From Gemmatimonadota bacterium (GTDB lineage: Bacteria; Gemmatimonadota; Gemmatimonadetes; Gemmatimonadales; Gemmatimonadaceae), in NCBI GenBank assembly GCA_021324635.1, contig JAJPIS010000019.1, positions 50,215-114,214 of the forward strand: a DNA stretch of 64,000 nt, given 5' to 3'. The stretch's first letter is position 1. Every line of letters begins with the position of its first letter. This document shows positions 17,762 to 25,853 of this stretch, one piece after another. The notes under the pieces were generated by a model. The model was not told the origin of the DNA. It was given only the letters and a program-made list of their open reading frames with translations, and did no database searches. A program made the position numbers and the translations under genes.

Positions 17762-19120
17762 ATGTCCGATCTCCTCGAAGTCAACGACTCGCGTACCGGC
17801 AAGCACTACACGATCCCGATCGCCGACGGGGCGATCCGCGCCTCGCAGCTCCAGCAATTGCAGGGCTCGGCCGACGACCACGGGCTCCTGAGCTACGATC
17901 CGGCGTTCATGAACACGGCGTCCTGCCGGAGCGCGATCACGTTCATCGACGGCGACAAGGGCATCCTGCGCTACCGCGGGTACCCGATCGAGCAGTTGGC
18001 CGAGCGCGCCAGCTTCCTCGAGGTCGCCTGGCTGCTGCGACATGGCGAGCTGCCCACCCAGTCGCAGTACGACGGGTTCGTGCACGAGATCACGTACCAC
18101 ACGTACGTGCACGAGAACATCAAGAAGTTCCTCGAGGGCTTCCGCTACGACGCGCATCCGATGTCGATGCTGTGCAGCGCGGTCGCGGCCCTCTCGTCGT
18201 TCTACCCCGAGTCGAAGGCCATCTTCGATCCGGTGCAGCGCAACATCTCCATCATCCGGTTGCTGGCCAAAGTGCCGACGATCGCCGCTTTCATCTACCG
18301 GCACATCAAGGGGCTCCCCTTCGTCTATCCCGACAACGAGCTCTCCTACGGCGAGAACTTCCTGTCGATGGTGGCGCGGATGAGCGAGCCCAAGTACCGC
18401 TCCAACCCCGTCTTCACGCGCGCGATCGAGGTGCTGTTCATCCTCCACGCCGATCACGAGCAGAACTGCTCGACGAGCGCCGTGCGCGGGGTCGGGTCGT
18501 CGCACGTCGACCCGTACTCGGCGATCGCCGCCGGCATCGCTGCGCTCTACGGCCCGCTCCACGGGGGCGCCAACGAGGCGGTGCTGCGGATGATCGAGGA
18601 GATCGGCGACAAGTCGCGCGTGCCGGCCTTCATCGAGGGCGTGAAGAAGGGATCGGGTCGCCTCATGGGCTTCGGCCACCGCGTCTACAAGAGCTACGAC
18701 CCGCGGGCGAAGATCGTGAAACAGCTCGCGTACGACGTCTTCCAGTCGGTGGGCGTCGATCGCGACCTCGAGATCGCGCTCGAGCTCGAGCGGATCGCCC
18801 TCCAGGACGACTACTTCGTGTCCCGCAAGCTCTACCCGAACGTCGACTTCTACACGGGCCTCATCTATCGCGCGATGAAGTTCCCGACGTCGTTCTTCAC
18901 CGTGCTCTTCGCGATCGCCCGCACGTCGGGCTGGCTCGCGCAGTGGGAGGAGATGCTGCTCGACAAGGAGCAGAAGATCGCCCGCCCCCGCCAGATCTAC
19001 GTCGGCCCCGGCGAGCGCCCCTACACGAGCACCCTGAAAAAGCGGATCGTCACTCCCGCTTCCGCCCTCTCCTCCGGCACTCCCACCAGCTCGGCCGCGC
19101 TCGCCGCCGCCACCGGGTAG
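17762..19120 (+). CDS. gltA: Citrate synthase
   Basis: A 452-residue citrate synthase, condensing acetyl-CoA with oxaloacetate as the entry to the TCA cycle. Family motifs are continuous: ILRYRGYPIEQLAE, FILHADHEQNCSTS, the catalytic His in GPLHGGANEAVL and the GFGHRVYKSYDPRAK signature, followed by the catalytic Asp region VDFYTGLIYRAMKFP. The N-terminal part (DSRTGKHYTIPI) resembles the longer, Gram-negative-type GltA. About 20 Ser/Ala/Thr-rich residues follow the usual end. The ATG at 17762 fits the family start. A TTAGCTTTCC element at 17640 may be the -10 region of its promoter, with no clear -35. It converges on mutY. Confidence 0.97.
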   Translation: MSDLLEVNDSRTGKHYTIPIADGAIRASQLQQLQGSADDHGLLSYDPAFMNTASCRSAITFIDGDKGILRYRGYPIEQLAERASFLEVAWLLRHGELPTQSQYDGFVHEITYHTYVHENIKKFLEGFRYDAHPMSMLCSAVAALSSFYPESKAIFDPVQRNISIIRLLAKVPTIAAFIYRHIKGLPFVYPDNELSYGENFLSMVARMSEPKYRSNPVFTRAIEVLFILHADHEQNCSTSAVRGVGSSHVDPYSAIAAGIAALYGPLHGGANEAVLRMIEEIGDKSRVPAFIEGVKKGSGRLMGFGHRVYKSYDPRAKIVKQLAYDVFQSVGVDRDLEIALELERIALQDDYFVSRKLYPNVDFYTGLIYRAMKFPTSFFTVLFAIARTSGWLAQWEEMLLDKEQKIARPRQIYVGPGERPYTSTLKKRIVTPASALSSGTPTSSAALAAATG

Positions 19121-19149
19121 ACGCCCGTCGCGATGTGAGCGCGCTGGTG

Positions 19150-19214
19150 CCCTCGATGCGAGGGACGTGTGGGCTCCGGTGCGAGGGGACGATCGCGCCG
19201 CGATCGTCCCCTCG
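19150..19214. terminator. Two hairpins between convergent gltA and mutY
   Basis: CCCTCG-ATG-CGAGGG lies at 19150-19164. A stronger perfect 15-bp stem with a 3-base loop follows at 19182-19214 (arms CGAGGGGACGATCGC and its complement). There is no T tract on either side, so this may stop transcription from both directions by structure, or act on RNA stability. The placement just before the mutY stop supports a terminator role. Confidence 0.5.
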
Positions 19215-19216
19215 TG

Positions 19217-19909
19217 TCATCGTCCGGCTCGGCCGGTCCTCGGACGTCGGGGTGCGCCGGCGCTCCGGCACACCGGCCGCACCGGGCAGCGCCCGCAGTG
19301 CGCGACACGCGCCGTGCAGATCAACGCGCCGAGCTCCATGAGCGCCTGGTTGTGGACATACGCCGCGCGTCCCGTGTGAGGGAGGATGCGCTCGGCGATC
19401 GCCCACGCGGCCCGACGCCCCGCTGCGCTGCGGGGATCGAGCCGCGGCGCAAAGACGCGCGTGAGCACGCGGGCGACGTTGGTGTCGACGAGCGCCGCCG
19501 GACGCTCGTACGCGAACGAGGCGACCGCTCCCGCCGTGTACGGTCCGATCCCGGGGAGTCGCCGGAGCGCGGCCGGATCCGCCGGAAGCCGCACGACGCG
19601 GCGCGCGAGCGCATGCAGGTTGCGGGCGCGCGCGTAATAGCCCAACCCGCTCCACGCCTCGCAGACCTGCGCCGGCGTCGCCGCGGCCACCGCCTGGAGC
19701 GTCGGGAAGCGCGTCAGGAACTCCCCGTACTTGGGGATCACGCGTCCGACCTGGGTCTGTTGGAGCATGAGCTCGGACACGAGCACCTGGTACGCGTCCC
19801 GGGTGCGGCGCCAGGGGAGGTCGCGCGCGTTGCGTCGGTACCAGGCGCGGAGCCGCCGCCCGAATCCGGCCGGCGCCGCCAACCGGGCCGCCGACCGATC
19901 AGCCGGCAC
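19217..19909 (-). CDS. mutY: A/G-specific adenine glycosylase, short form without NUDIX domain
   Basis: A 230-residue HhH-GPD base-excision glycosylase that would remove adenine opposite 8-oxoguanine. The catalytic Glu is in SELMLQQTQV (E46), the helix-hairpin-helix is LRRLPGIGPYTAGAV and the catalytic Asp is in LVDTNVARV (D142). The [4Fe-4S] cysteines are C198, C205, C208 and C214 with the standard 6-2-5 spacing. Full-length MutY is about 350 residues; the C-terminal NUDIX-like domain that reads 8-oxoguanine is absent, the protein ending in a basic tail (RRPRTGRAGR). The GTG start at 19909 follows the family start closely. Next to a ligase and Ada, it forms a repair neighbourhood. Confidence 0.9.
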   Translation of the reverse strand: MPADRSAARLAAPAGFGRRLRAWYRRNARDLPWRRTRDAYQVLVSELMLQQTQVGRVIPKYGEFLTRFPTLQAVAAATPAQVCEAWSGLGYYARARNLHALARRVVRLPADPAALRRLPGIGPYTAGAVASFAYERPAALVDTNVARVLTRVFAPRLDPRSAAGRRAAWAIAERILPHTGRAAYVHNQALMELGALICTARVAHCGRCPVRPVCRSAGAPRRPRTGRAGR

Positions 19910-20030
19910 CGCCCTCGGCGCTCACCACGTGGCGGCCCGACACAGAGGGCCGGCGGTCAATGTCGCGCCGACGCGGTGCGGCTCGGCTCGACCACGGAGC
20001 TGGGCGTCGTCGCGGAGCGCCCGCGGGCGC

Positions 20031-20240
20031 TCAGGCGTTGCCGCTGGCCGACACGCGGCGATGGATGCGGTCGACCATCTGCCGGTGATTCCCGCACACC
20101 CACATGCCTCGACACCGGTGCCGGCCGGGCTGGTCACAGATCGCGCATGGGTGAACCTGCCCGCGTCGTTCCAGCCAGAGCACGAGGCTCCCGATCAGCA
20201 CCATCGCGGCCAGTCCGATGATCGTATACACGGCGGGCAT
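20031..20240 (-). CDS. Small membrane protein with Cys/His zinc-ribbon-like tail
   Basis: The ORF track hides this as the end of a 655-codon shadow. The ATG at 20240 lies 8 bp after the ligase stop and encodes 69 residues. One membrane helix (YTIIGLAAMVLIGSLVLWL) starts the protein, followed by a cytoplasmic-size tail with C-x2-C, H-x-C, C-x2-H pattern (HPCAICDQPGRHRCRGMWVC then GNH), which looks like a small metal-binding knuckle. No family name can be given. The tight spacing suggests co-transcription with the ligase; a role in repair is not shown. Confidence 0.65.
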   Translation of the reverse strand: MPAVYTIIGLAAMVLIGSLVLWLERRGQVHPCAICDQPGRHRCRGMWVCGNHRQMVDRIHRRVSASGNA

Positions 20241-20248
20241 GCCCAACA

Positions 20249-21511
20249 CTACCGCGCCCGGCCGGCCGGGGCCAGGGGTCGACGACCACTTCCTCCATTT
20301 CGCCCGCTTCGCCCGCTTCGCCCGCTTCGCTCGCTTCGCCTGCCTGGCCCGCTTGGCCCGTCGCTCCCCTCGCGACGCCGCGCGGCGCCGCGCGGCGCGG
20401 CGCGCGAGGAGCCGTGCCGGGCGAGGAGCGCCAGCGAGCTCCGCCCGTCGGGCACGATCTGATCGATCGTGCACTGACGGGGCGCCTTGTCCGGTCGCCA
20501 CCGCACGAAGCCGGTCCCGTGCCGGAACCGCCCATCGCTGAAATGGTCGTACGTCACTTCGACGACCAGCGCGGGCGCCAGCGGCTCCCAGGCCGCGCTC
20601 CGGGCCGAGCTCCACCGGCTCGGCCCCCCGGGCGCCTGGCCGGTGAAGCCGGGTGACTCGATGAGCGCCTCCAGGCGATCGGTCAGCGGTATCCGATCGG
20701 CCGTCCGGATCGCCGACGTGAAGCCCACGTGGTGCAGGAGCCCCGCACCATCGTAGAGCCCGAGGAGCAGCGAGCCGACAACCGGCCGACCCTGCATGGG
20801 CGCCGATGCGTACCGGAACCCGCCGACGACGCAGTCGGCGGTCTGCTGCGGCTTGACTTTCACCATCCCGATCCGTGTCCCCGATTCGTACGGGAGCGTC
20901 GTCCGCTTCGCGATCACACCGTCCAGCCCTCCGCGTTGCGCGCGGAGCCACTCCTCGGCGCGCCGGGTATCGCGTGCGACGGGCGAGAGAGCGAGGCCCG
21001 CGACTCCCGGGGACGCCCACGCCGCTGGCGCCTGGTGTGCGAACCGGACGGCGGCAAATGCCTCGAGTCGCCGCCGGCGCTCCGCCAGCGGGGGCCGGAG
21101 CAGCGATTCCCCACGCCCGTCCGCCAGCAGATCGAACACGATGTAGAGCGCCGGATGGGTCGATGCCAACAGCTGGACGCGGCTCGCCGCCGGGTGGATT
21201 CGCTGGAGCAGTTGATCGAACGACAGACTCGCTCCGTCGCCGTCGCCGCGCGAGGGAATGACGATCTCGCCGTCGAGCACGCACCGCCCGACCCCGCCGC
21301 TCGGCCCCGTGATCGCCGCCACGACGTCGGGGAAGTACCGCGTCAGCGACTTGCCGGCCTTGGACCGCAGCTCGACCCGGTCGCCGTCGCAGAAGGCCAG
21401 GCAGCGGAATCCGTCCCACTTGGGCTCGTATTGCCACCCGGGACCGGCCGGGATGTGGGTGACCGGCCGAGCCTCCATCGGGGCGAGCGTCCGTGAAAGC
21501 GCAAAGGGCAT
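20249..21511 (-). CDS. ATP-dependent DNA ligase (LigC/LigD ligase-domain type)
   Basis: The frame is open from 21979, but the ATG at 21511 (MPFALSRTLAPMEARPV) gives a normal start and 420 residues. The nucleotidyl-transferase motifs are present in order: motif I EPKWDGFR (adenylated Lys31), motif III VLDGEIVIP and FDLLADG, motif IV GLDGVIAKR and motif V MVKVKPQ, followed by an OB-fold domain (VGFTSAI to FRHGTGFVRWRPDK). No primase or nuclease domain and no Ku gene are nearby, so a free-standing repair ligase is the best reading. The last 55 residues are a Ser/Gly/Arg repeat (SGRSGRSGRNGGSG) encoded by 9-bp DNA repeats. Confidence 0.9.
   Translation of the reverse strand: MPFALSRTLAPMEARPVTHIPAGPGWQYEPKWDGFRCLAFCDGDRVELRSKAGKSLTRYFPDVVAAITGPSGGVGRCVLDGEIVIPSRGDGDGASLSFDQLLQRIHPAASRVQLLASTHPALYIVFDLLADGRGESLLRPPLAERRRRLEAFAAVRFAHQAPAAWASPGVAGLALSPVARDTRRAEEWLRAQRGGLDGVIAKRTTLPYESGTRIGMVKVKPQQTADCVVGGFRYASAPMQGRPVVGSLLLGLYDGAGLLHHVGFTSAIRTADRIPLTDRLEALIESPGFTGQAPGGPSRWSSARSAAWEPLAPALVVEVTYDHFSDGRFRHGTGFVRWRPDKAPRQCTIDQIVPDGRSSLALLARHGSSRAAPRGAARRREGSDGPSGPGRRSERSGRSGRSGRNGGSGRRPLAPAGRAR
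20299..20361. repeat. In-frame 9-bp repeat at the ligase C-terminus
   Basis: On the plus strand TTCGCCCGC-like 9-mers repeat about seven times (20299-20361), coding the basic Ser/Gly/Arg tail of the ligase on the minus strand. Copy number can change without breaking the frame. Confidence 0.8.
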
Positions 21512-21664
21512 GGCGCTCAGCCGACGGGCAAGCGCGGGACCGGGCCGGATATCCACAGGTTCCGCACAGCGGGCGACCCGACTTTGAGCGCACGATCCAC
21601 CGGGCGTGGCGCCGCCAGATCCGGGATACTTCTTCCCGTCCGATGGATTCCTCGAGGAGATTAC

Positions 21665-22756
21665 ATGTCGAGCATGGCACTGATGAGCACGCGGGTGACG
21701 GACCGGGCGGCGGGCGATGAGCTCGCCTGGGCGGCGGTGATCGGCCGCGATCGGCGCCGGGACGGGGCGTTCGTCTACGCCGTGTCCACGACGGGCGTGT
21801 ATTGCAGGCCGAGCTGCCCGGCGCGCCGCCCGCGGCGCGAGCACGTGTCCTTCTTCGCGGCGCCCGCCGATGCGGAGCGTGCCGGGTACCGCCCCTGCCG
21901 CCGCTGTCGGCCGCACGCGGCGTCGGGAACGCCGACCGAGCGGAGCGTCCGGGCCGCACGCGAGTACCTCGACCAGCACACCGACAGAGCGGTGACACTG
22001 GCGCGGCTCTCGCGCGAGGTCGGCCTCAGCCCCGCGTACCTCCAGCGGGCGTTCACGCGGCTCGTCGGGATCTCACCGAAGGCCTATCAGGATGCCGCGC
22101 GCCGGGAGCGTCTCAAGGCTCGGCTTCGCGGAGGTGACACCGTGACGCGGGCGTCCTACGAGGCCGGGTTCGGCTCGACGAGCCCGTTGTACCGAGGCTC
22201 GCGCACCCCGCTCGGGCGCGGCATCACCCCCGGCGCATACCGGCGCGGGGGTGCCCACCTGCGCATCGACTACGCGATCGTCCCGTGCTCGCTTGGCCGA
22301 GTGCTCGTCGCGGCGACCGAGCGGGGCGTCTGCGCCGTGATGCTTGGCGACGATGACACGGCGCTCTCGCGCGAGCTCGCAGCGGAGTTCCGGGCGGCGC
22401 AGATCATACGTGACGACGAGGCGATCGCCCCGTGGGTGAGAGCGGTCGTGGCTCAGGTCGACGGGGCGACTCGGGATGCCGCCGTGCCGCTCGATCTTCA
22501 CGGCACCGCGTTTCAGCTTCGTGTGTGGCGAGCTTTGCAGGCGATTCCCTTCGGCGAGACTCGATCGTACGCGCAGTTGGCGGCCGCGATCGGCCAGCCG
22601 TCCGCCGTGCGCGCCGTCGCCGGCGCCTGTGCGTCGAACCACGCATCGATCATCGTCCCCTGCCATCGCGTGATCGGGGCCAATGGCACGCCCACCGGTT
22701 ACCGCTGGGGAATCGAGCGCAAGCGGCGGCTGCTCGCCCGCGAGCACGGCGGCTGA
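21665..22756 (+). CDS. ada: Ada: DNA-binding regulator and O6-methylguanine-DNA methyltransferase
   Basis: The ORF opens at 21584, but the ATG at 21665 has a GAGGAGA Shine-Dalgarno sequence 6 bases upstream and gives 363 residues, the normal Ada length. The N-terminal zinc/phosphotriester domain has Cys47, Cys51, Cys78 and Cys81 with the spacing of E. coli Ada (GVYCRPSCP and YRPCRRC). An AraC-type helix-turn-helix follows (VTLARLSREVGLSPAYLQRAF), then the methyltransferase domain with the acceptor Cys in SIIVPCHRVIG. Methylation of the N-terminal Cys turns Ada into an activator of alkylation-repair genes. It is divergent from the ligase group with a 153-bp gap. Confidence 0.96.
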   Translation: MSSMALMSTRVTDRAAGDELAWAAVIGRDRRRDGAFVYAVSTTGVYCRPSCPARRPRREHVSFFAAPADAERAGYRPCRRCRPHAASGTPTERSVRAAREYLDQHTDRAVTLARLSREVGLSPAYLQRAFTRLVGISPKAYQDAARRERLKARLRGGDTVTRASYEAGFGSTSPLYRGSRTPLGRGITPGAYRRGGAHLRIDYAIVPCSLGRVLVAATERGVCAVMLGDDDTALSRELAAEFRAAQIIRDDEAIAPWVRAVVAQVDGATRDAAVPLDLHGTAFQLRVWRALQAIPFGETRSYAQLAAAIGQPSAVRAVAGACASNHASIIVPCHRVIGANGTPTGYRWGIERKRRLLAREHGG

Positions 22757-22795
22757 GGACACCGTAACCGTGGCACCGTCCGGCTGCGCGCGGCC

Positions 22796-22824
22796 TTGAC
22801 CGGCTCCGTCGCCGGTCGTTAGAT
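22796..22824 (+). promoter_or_regulatory. Sigma-70-type promoter of the secreted LVIVD-like gene
   Basis: TTGACC at 22796-22801, a 17-bp spacer and TTAGAT at 22819-22824 make a good match to the -35/-10 consensus. It lies 105 bp upstream of the ATG at 22930, with a GC-rich stretch between. Confidence 0.6.
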
Positions 22825-22929
22825 CGCCCGTAGCGCGCCGCGGTCGCATCGCGGCGCGCACGAGCGTCGCCGCGCCGGATGTTCGGACGGGACGCCCTCG
22901 CCCTTCAATTTTTCAGGAGGTCGTCCCCG

Positions 22930-24363
22930 ATGCAGTCGCGCGCTGCCATGTTGGTGCCGGCGCTCTGTGCCTCGGCCACGCTCGTCGCGCTCCCCCGATC
23001 CAGTGCAGCCCAGGCGGCGCCCAGCGAGCAACCCGGCCAATCTCCGCCCGGCATCATCCCGGGCGTGAAGATGGGCGGCAGCCCCAACATCCGGCTCCTG
23101 GGCCACATCCCACTCGGCGGGTACTTCCGCGTGATGGACGACGAGCTCGAGCAGGATCCGAATCGGCCGTACGCCTACGTCTCCCAGGCGCGGGACCGCC
23201 CCGGCTTCACGATCGTGGATCTGCACGACCTCAACAACATCCACGTCCTGTACAACTGGCGCATCGAGAATCCCGAGCTCCACAAGGGCTTCGGCGGGAT
23301 GGATGGGAAGTACTTCAAGTCGCACGGGCGCTACTACTACGTGCAGTCGCTCCAGTTCGACCCCGGCACGCCGGACGCCGACTTGGGCGCGGTCGTCGCC
23401 GACGTCACCGGGCTCCCCGACACGACGAAGGTCAGGATCGTCGCCCGCATCCGCGACGCGTCGGCCCCGGGCGGCTTCCACAATCTATTCGCCTACCGGC
23501 ACTCGGACGGACGCAACCTGCTGGTCACGACCGTCAACGCGCCGCACGCGAATATCTACGACCTCGACAAAGTGCTCGCCGGCGGTGACCCCGCGAGTTG
23601 GAAGATCGGCGAGATCCCCGTCCCCGAGAACGGGAACACCGGCCGCTTCGGCCGCTTCGGCTACCACGACTTCTACATCGGGTACGATCCCGCGACACAC
23701 CAGGACAAGTTCTACGGCGCCGGCCGGGGCGGATACTACATCTACGATATCTCCACTCCCGCCCAGCCCAAGCTGCTGACGTCGATCACCGGCGTGGCCG
23801 GTGTCGAGTTCGGGCACACGTTCACGCCGACGCCGGACGGGAAGTACGCCGTGACCGAGACCGAGTACCAGTACGCGCCGCTCCGCATCTTCGACCTTCA
23901 GCCGGGCCTTCAGGGCAAGGTGCAGGCGATCACGCGCCCGATCGGCGCCTGGACGGCCGACTGGCACGACCTCTCGCACAACCACGAGGTCCGCTGGCCG
24001 TTCGTGTTCGTGTCGGCGTACGAGGACGGCCTCCAGGTGTTCAGCATGTACGACCCGACCAACCCGACGACGGTCGGCTGGTACTACACGTGCCAGTGCG
24101 CCCACGAGCACGGCTTCGGCGGGCTTCCACAGTGGGAGGGCACGAGTGTCGAGCAGGGCGCCTTCGGGATCGACATCCGGAATCGCGATGGGCTGATCAT
24201 GATCAGCGACTCCAACACGGGGGTCTGGTTCTTCAAGATGGACGGCTTCAACGGCTGGAACGGCCACGACTGGGGGATGCCGAACATCTCCAGCGTCCAG
24301 GACTGGGACCACGGCCCGGAGGGCGCGCAGACGACGACGTCCCACGTGGCCGCCATGCCCTGA
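22930..24363 (+). CDS. Secreted LVIVD-type beta-propeller protein of unknown function
   Basis: I choose the ATG at 22930 (477 residues), 8 bases after a perfect AGGAGGT ribosome-binding site, over the ORF-track start at 22879. A signal peptide (AAMLVPALCASATLVALPRSSAAQA) directs it out of the cytoplasm. The mature part has repeated blade-like segments such as YIYDISTPAQPKLLTSI, LRIFDLQP and LQVFSMYDPTNPTTVGWY, the LVIVD repeat style of bacterial beta-propellers. One Cys pair (TCQCAH) and several His residues occur near the C-terminus. There is no anchor motif. The ligand or activity is unknown. It converges on moeZ with only 15 bp between stops. Confidence 0.75.
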   Translation: MQSRAAMLVPALCASATLVALPRSSAAQAAPSEQPGQSPPGIIPGVKMGGSPNIRLLGHIPLGGYFRVMDDELEQDPNRPYAYVSQARDRPGFTIVDLHDLNNIHVLYNWRIENPELHKGFGGMDGKYFKSHGRYYYVQSLQFDPGTPDADLGAVVADVTGLPDTTKVRIVARIRDASAPGGFHNLFAYRHSDGRNLLVTTVNAPHANIYDLDKVLAGGDPASWKIGEIPVPENGNTGRFGRFGYHDFYIGYDPATHQDKFYGAGRGGYYIYDISTPAQPKLLTSITGVAGVEFGHTFTPTPDGKYAVTETEYQYAPLRIFDLQPGLQGKVQAITRPIGAWTADWHDLSHNHEVRWPFVFVSAYEDGLQVFSMYDPTNPTTVGWYYTCQCAHEHGFGGLPQWEGTSVEQGAFGIDIRNRDGLIMISDSNTGVWFFKMDGFNGWNGHDWGMPNISSVQDWDHGPEGAQTTTSHVAAMP

Positions 24364-24378
24364 TGCCCCGCCCCGCCG

Positions 24379-25572
24379 TCAATATTTGGGGACGCTCGGG
24401 TCCACGTCGTCGCTCCATCGGGTGATGCCGCCGGCGAGGTTCCACACCTGACGGAACCCCGCGGCCTGGAGCGCCCGGACGGCCCGCGCGCTCCGGCCCC
24501 CGACCTTGCAATGGACGACGATCTCGCGCGCCGGGTCGAGCGTGTCGAGCCGCTCGGGCAACGTCGCGAGCGGGATGAGCCGGGCGCCCGCGATGCGCGC
24601 GATCGCGTACTCGTGCGGTTCGCGCACATCGATGAGATCGAAATCATCGCCCCGCGCTACCTTGTCCGCCACCTCGCGCGGCGTCAGCTCGCGCACGACG
24701 GGCGCCGCGACCTCCTCGGCCGCCGCACCGCGCAGGCCGCAGAACTCCTCGTAATCGATGAGCGTCGTCAGCTCGCGCGTACCGCACGCCGGACAGGACG
24801 GGTCGCGGCGGAGCGTGAGCGTGCGGAACTGCGCGCGCAGCGCGTCGACCAGCAGCAGCCGACCGATGAGCGGCTCGCCGATGCCGAGGATCAGCTTCAC
24901 GGCCTCGGTCGCCTGAATGGTTCCCACGAGCCCCGGTAACACGCCGAGCACACCCCCCTCGGCGCAGCTCGGCACGAGTCCGGGCGGCGGCGGCTCCCGG
25001 AACAGGCAGCGGTAGCACGGGCCGTCGGTGGTGGCGAACACCGACGCCTGTCCCTCGAACCGGAAGATGCTGCCGTAGACATTGGGCCGGCCGGCCAGGA
25101 CGCAGGCGTCGTTGACGAGATAGCGCGTCGGGAAATTGTCCGTCCCATCGACCACGAGGTCGAACTCGCGGATGATGTCGAGCGCGTTGGCCGACGTGAG
25201 CCGTGTCTCGAACCGCTCCAGGTCGACGTGCGGATTGATGTCCGTGAGTCGGTCGGCCGCCGAGTCGAGCTTGGGACGCCCGACGTCGGCGGTGCCGTGC
25301 AGCACCTGCCGCTGGAGATTCGTGACATCGACGACGTCGAAGTCCACGAGCCCGAGCGTCCCGACCCCGGCCGCGGCGAGGTAGAGCGCCGCCGGGGAGC
25401 CGAGCCCGCCGGCGCCGACCAGGAGCACGCGCGCCGCCTTGAGTCGCCGCTGGCCCTCGAGGCCGACGTCAGGCAGGATGAGGTGGCGGCTGTAGCGGAG
25501 GATCTCCTCCCGCGACAGCTCGGGCAGCGTGTCGGGCGCGACGTCCCGGTCGACGCTCACCGTCGTGGCCAC
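24379..25572 (-). CDS. moeZ: ThiF/MoeB-like adenylyltransferase with rhodanese domain (MoeZ)
   Basis: A 397-residue E1-like enzyme. The N-terminal domain has YSRHLILPDVGLEGQRRL, the ATP loop VGAGGLGSPAALYLAAAGVG and the catalytic Arg/Asp segment VDGTDNFPTRYLVND. Zinc cysteines occur as CPAC in the middle, and a CYRCLFREPPPPG segment is typical of MoeB. The C-terminal rhodanese domain has the persulfide Cys in VVHCKVGGRSARAV. In mycobacteria MoeZ adenylates and thiocarboxylates CysO and MoaD-type proteins. Here it starts (GTG at 25572) 3 bp after cysO, which makes CysO its probable substrate. Molybdopterin or thiamine sulfur transfer cannot be excluded; a molybdopterin enzyme is encoded 8 kb away. 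Confidence 0.92.
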   Translation of the reverse strand: MATTVSVDRDVAPDTLPELSREEILRYSRHLILPDVGLEGQRRLKAARVLLVGAGGLGSPAALYLAAAGVGTLGLVDFDVVDVTNLQRQVLHGTADVGRPKLDSAADRLTDINPHVDLERFETRLTSANALDIIREFDLVVDGTDNFPTRYLVNDACVLAGRPNVYGSIFRFEGQASVFATTDGPCYRCLFREPPPPGLVPSCAEGGVLGVLPGLVGTIQATEAVKLILGIGEPLIGRLLLVDALRAQFRTLTLRRDPSCPACGTRELTTLIDYEEFCGLRGAAAEEVAAPVVRELTPREVADKVARGDDFDLIDVREPHEYAIARIAGARLIPLATLPERLDTLDPAREIVVHCKVGGRSARAVRALQAAGFRQVWNLAGGITRWSDDVDPSVPKY

Positions 25573-25575
25573 CGG

Positions 25576-25851
25576 TCAGCCTCCCGCCACGGCGGGCACG
25601 ACCGTGACCTCGTCGCCGTCGCGGACCAGCGCGTCGAACCCGCCGGTGAAGCGGATGTCCTCATCGTTGAGATAGTACGTGACGAATGGGTAGGGGTTCC
25701 CGGCGTCGTCGACGAGCCGTGGCCTGAGGGCCGGGAATCGGGCCGACACCTCGCCGACGGCGGCGCCGACCGTCGCACCGTCCGCTTCGACGGTGCGCTG
25801 GCCGTCCGCCAGCTTGGCGAGCACGTTGGGAAGATGGATCGTGATGGGCAT
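25576..25851 (-). CDS. cysO: CysO-type sulfur carrier protein (ubiquitin fold, GG end)
   Basis: A 91-residue MoaD/ThiS/CysO family protein, hidden in the ORF track within a 183-codon frame; the ATG at 25851 is 2 bp after the thrC stop. It ends DGDEVTVVPAVAGG, and the segment YLNDEDIRFTGG plus the AVAGG end closely match mycobacterial CysO rather than MoaD or ThiS. The C-terminal Gly-Gly would be adenylated and thiocarboxylated by MoeZ, then serve as sulfur donor to a cysteine synthase. The JAMM peptidase (Mec) that releases Cys from CysO-Cys in mycobacteria is not in this window. Confidence 0.9.
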   Translation of the reverse strand: MPITIHLPNVLAKLADGQRTVEADGATVGAAVGEVSARFPALRPRLVDDAGNPYPFVTYYLNDEDIRFTGGFDALVRDGDEVTVVPAVAGG

Positions 25852-25853
25852 GA

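Noticed and set aside
20031-21998. Minus-strand ORF of 655 codons overlapping the ligase gene
   Set aside because: Only its last 69 codons look like a protein (annotated separately); the rest is an alternative frame of the ligase gene.
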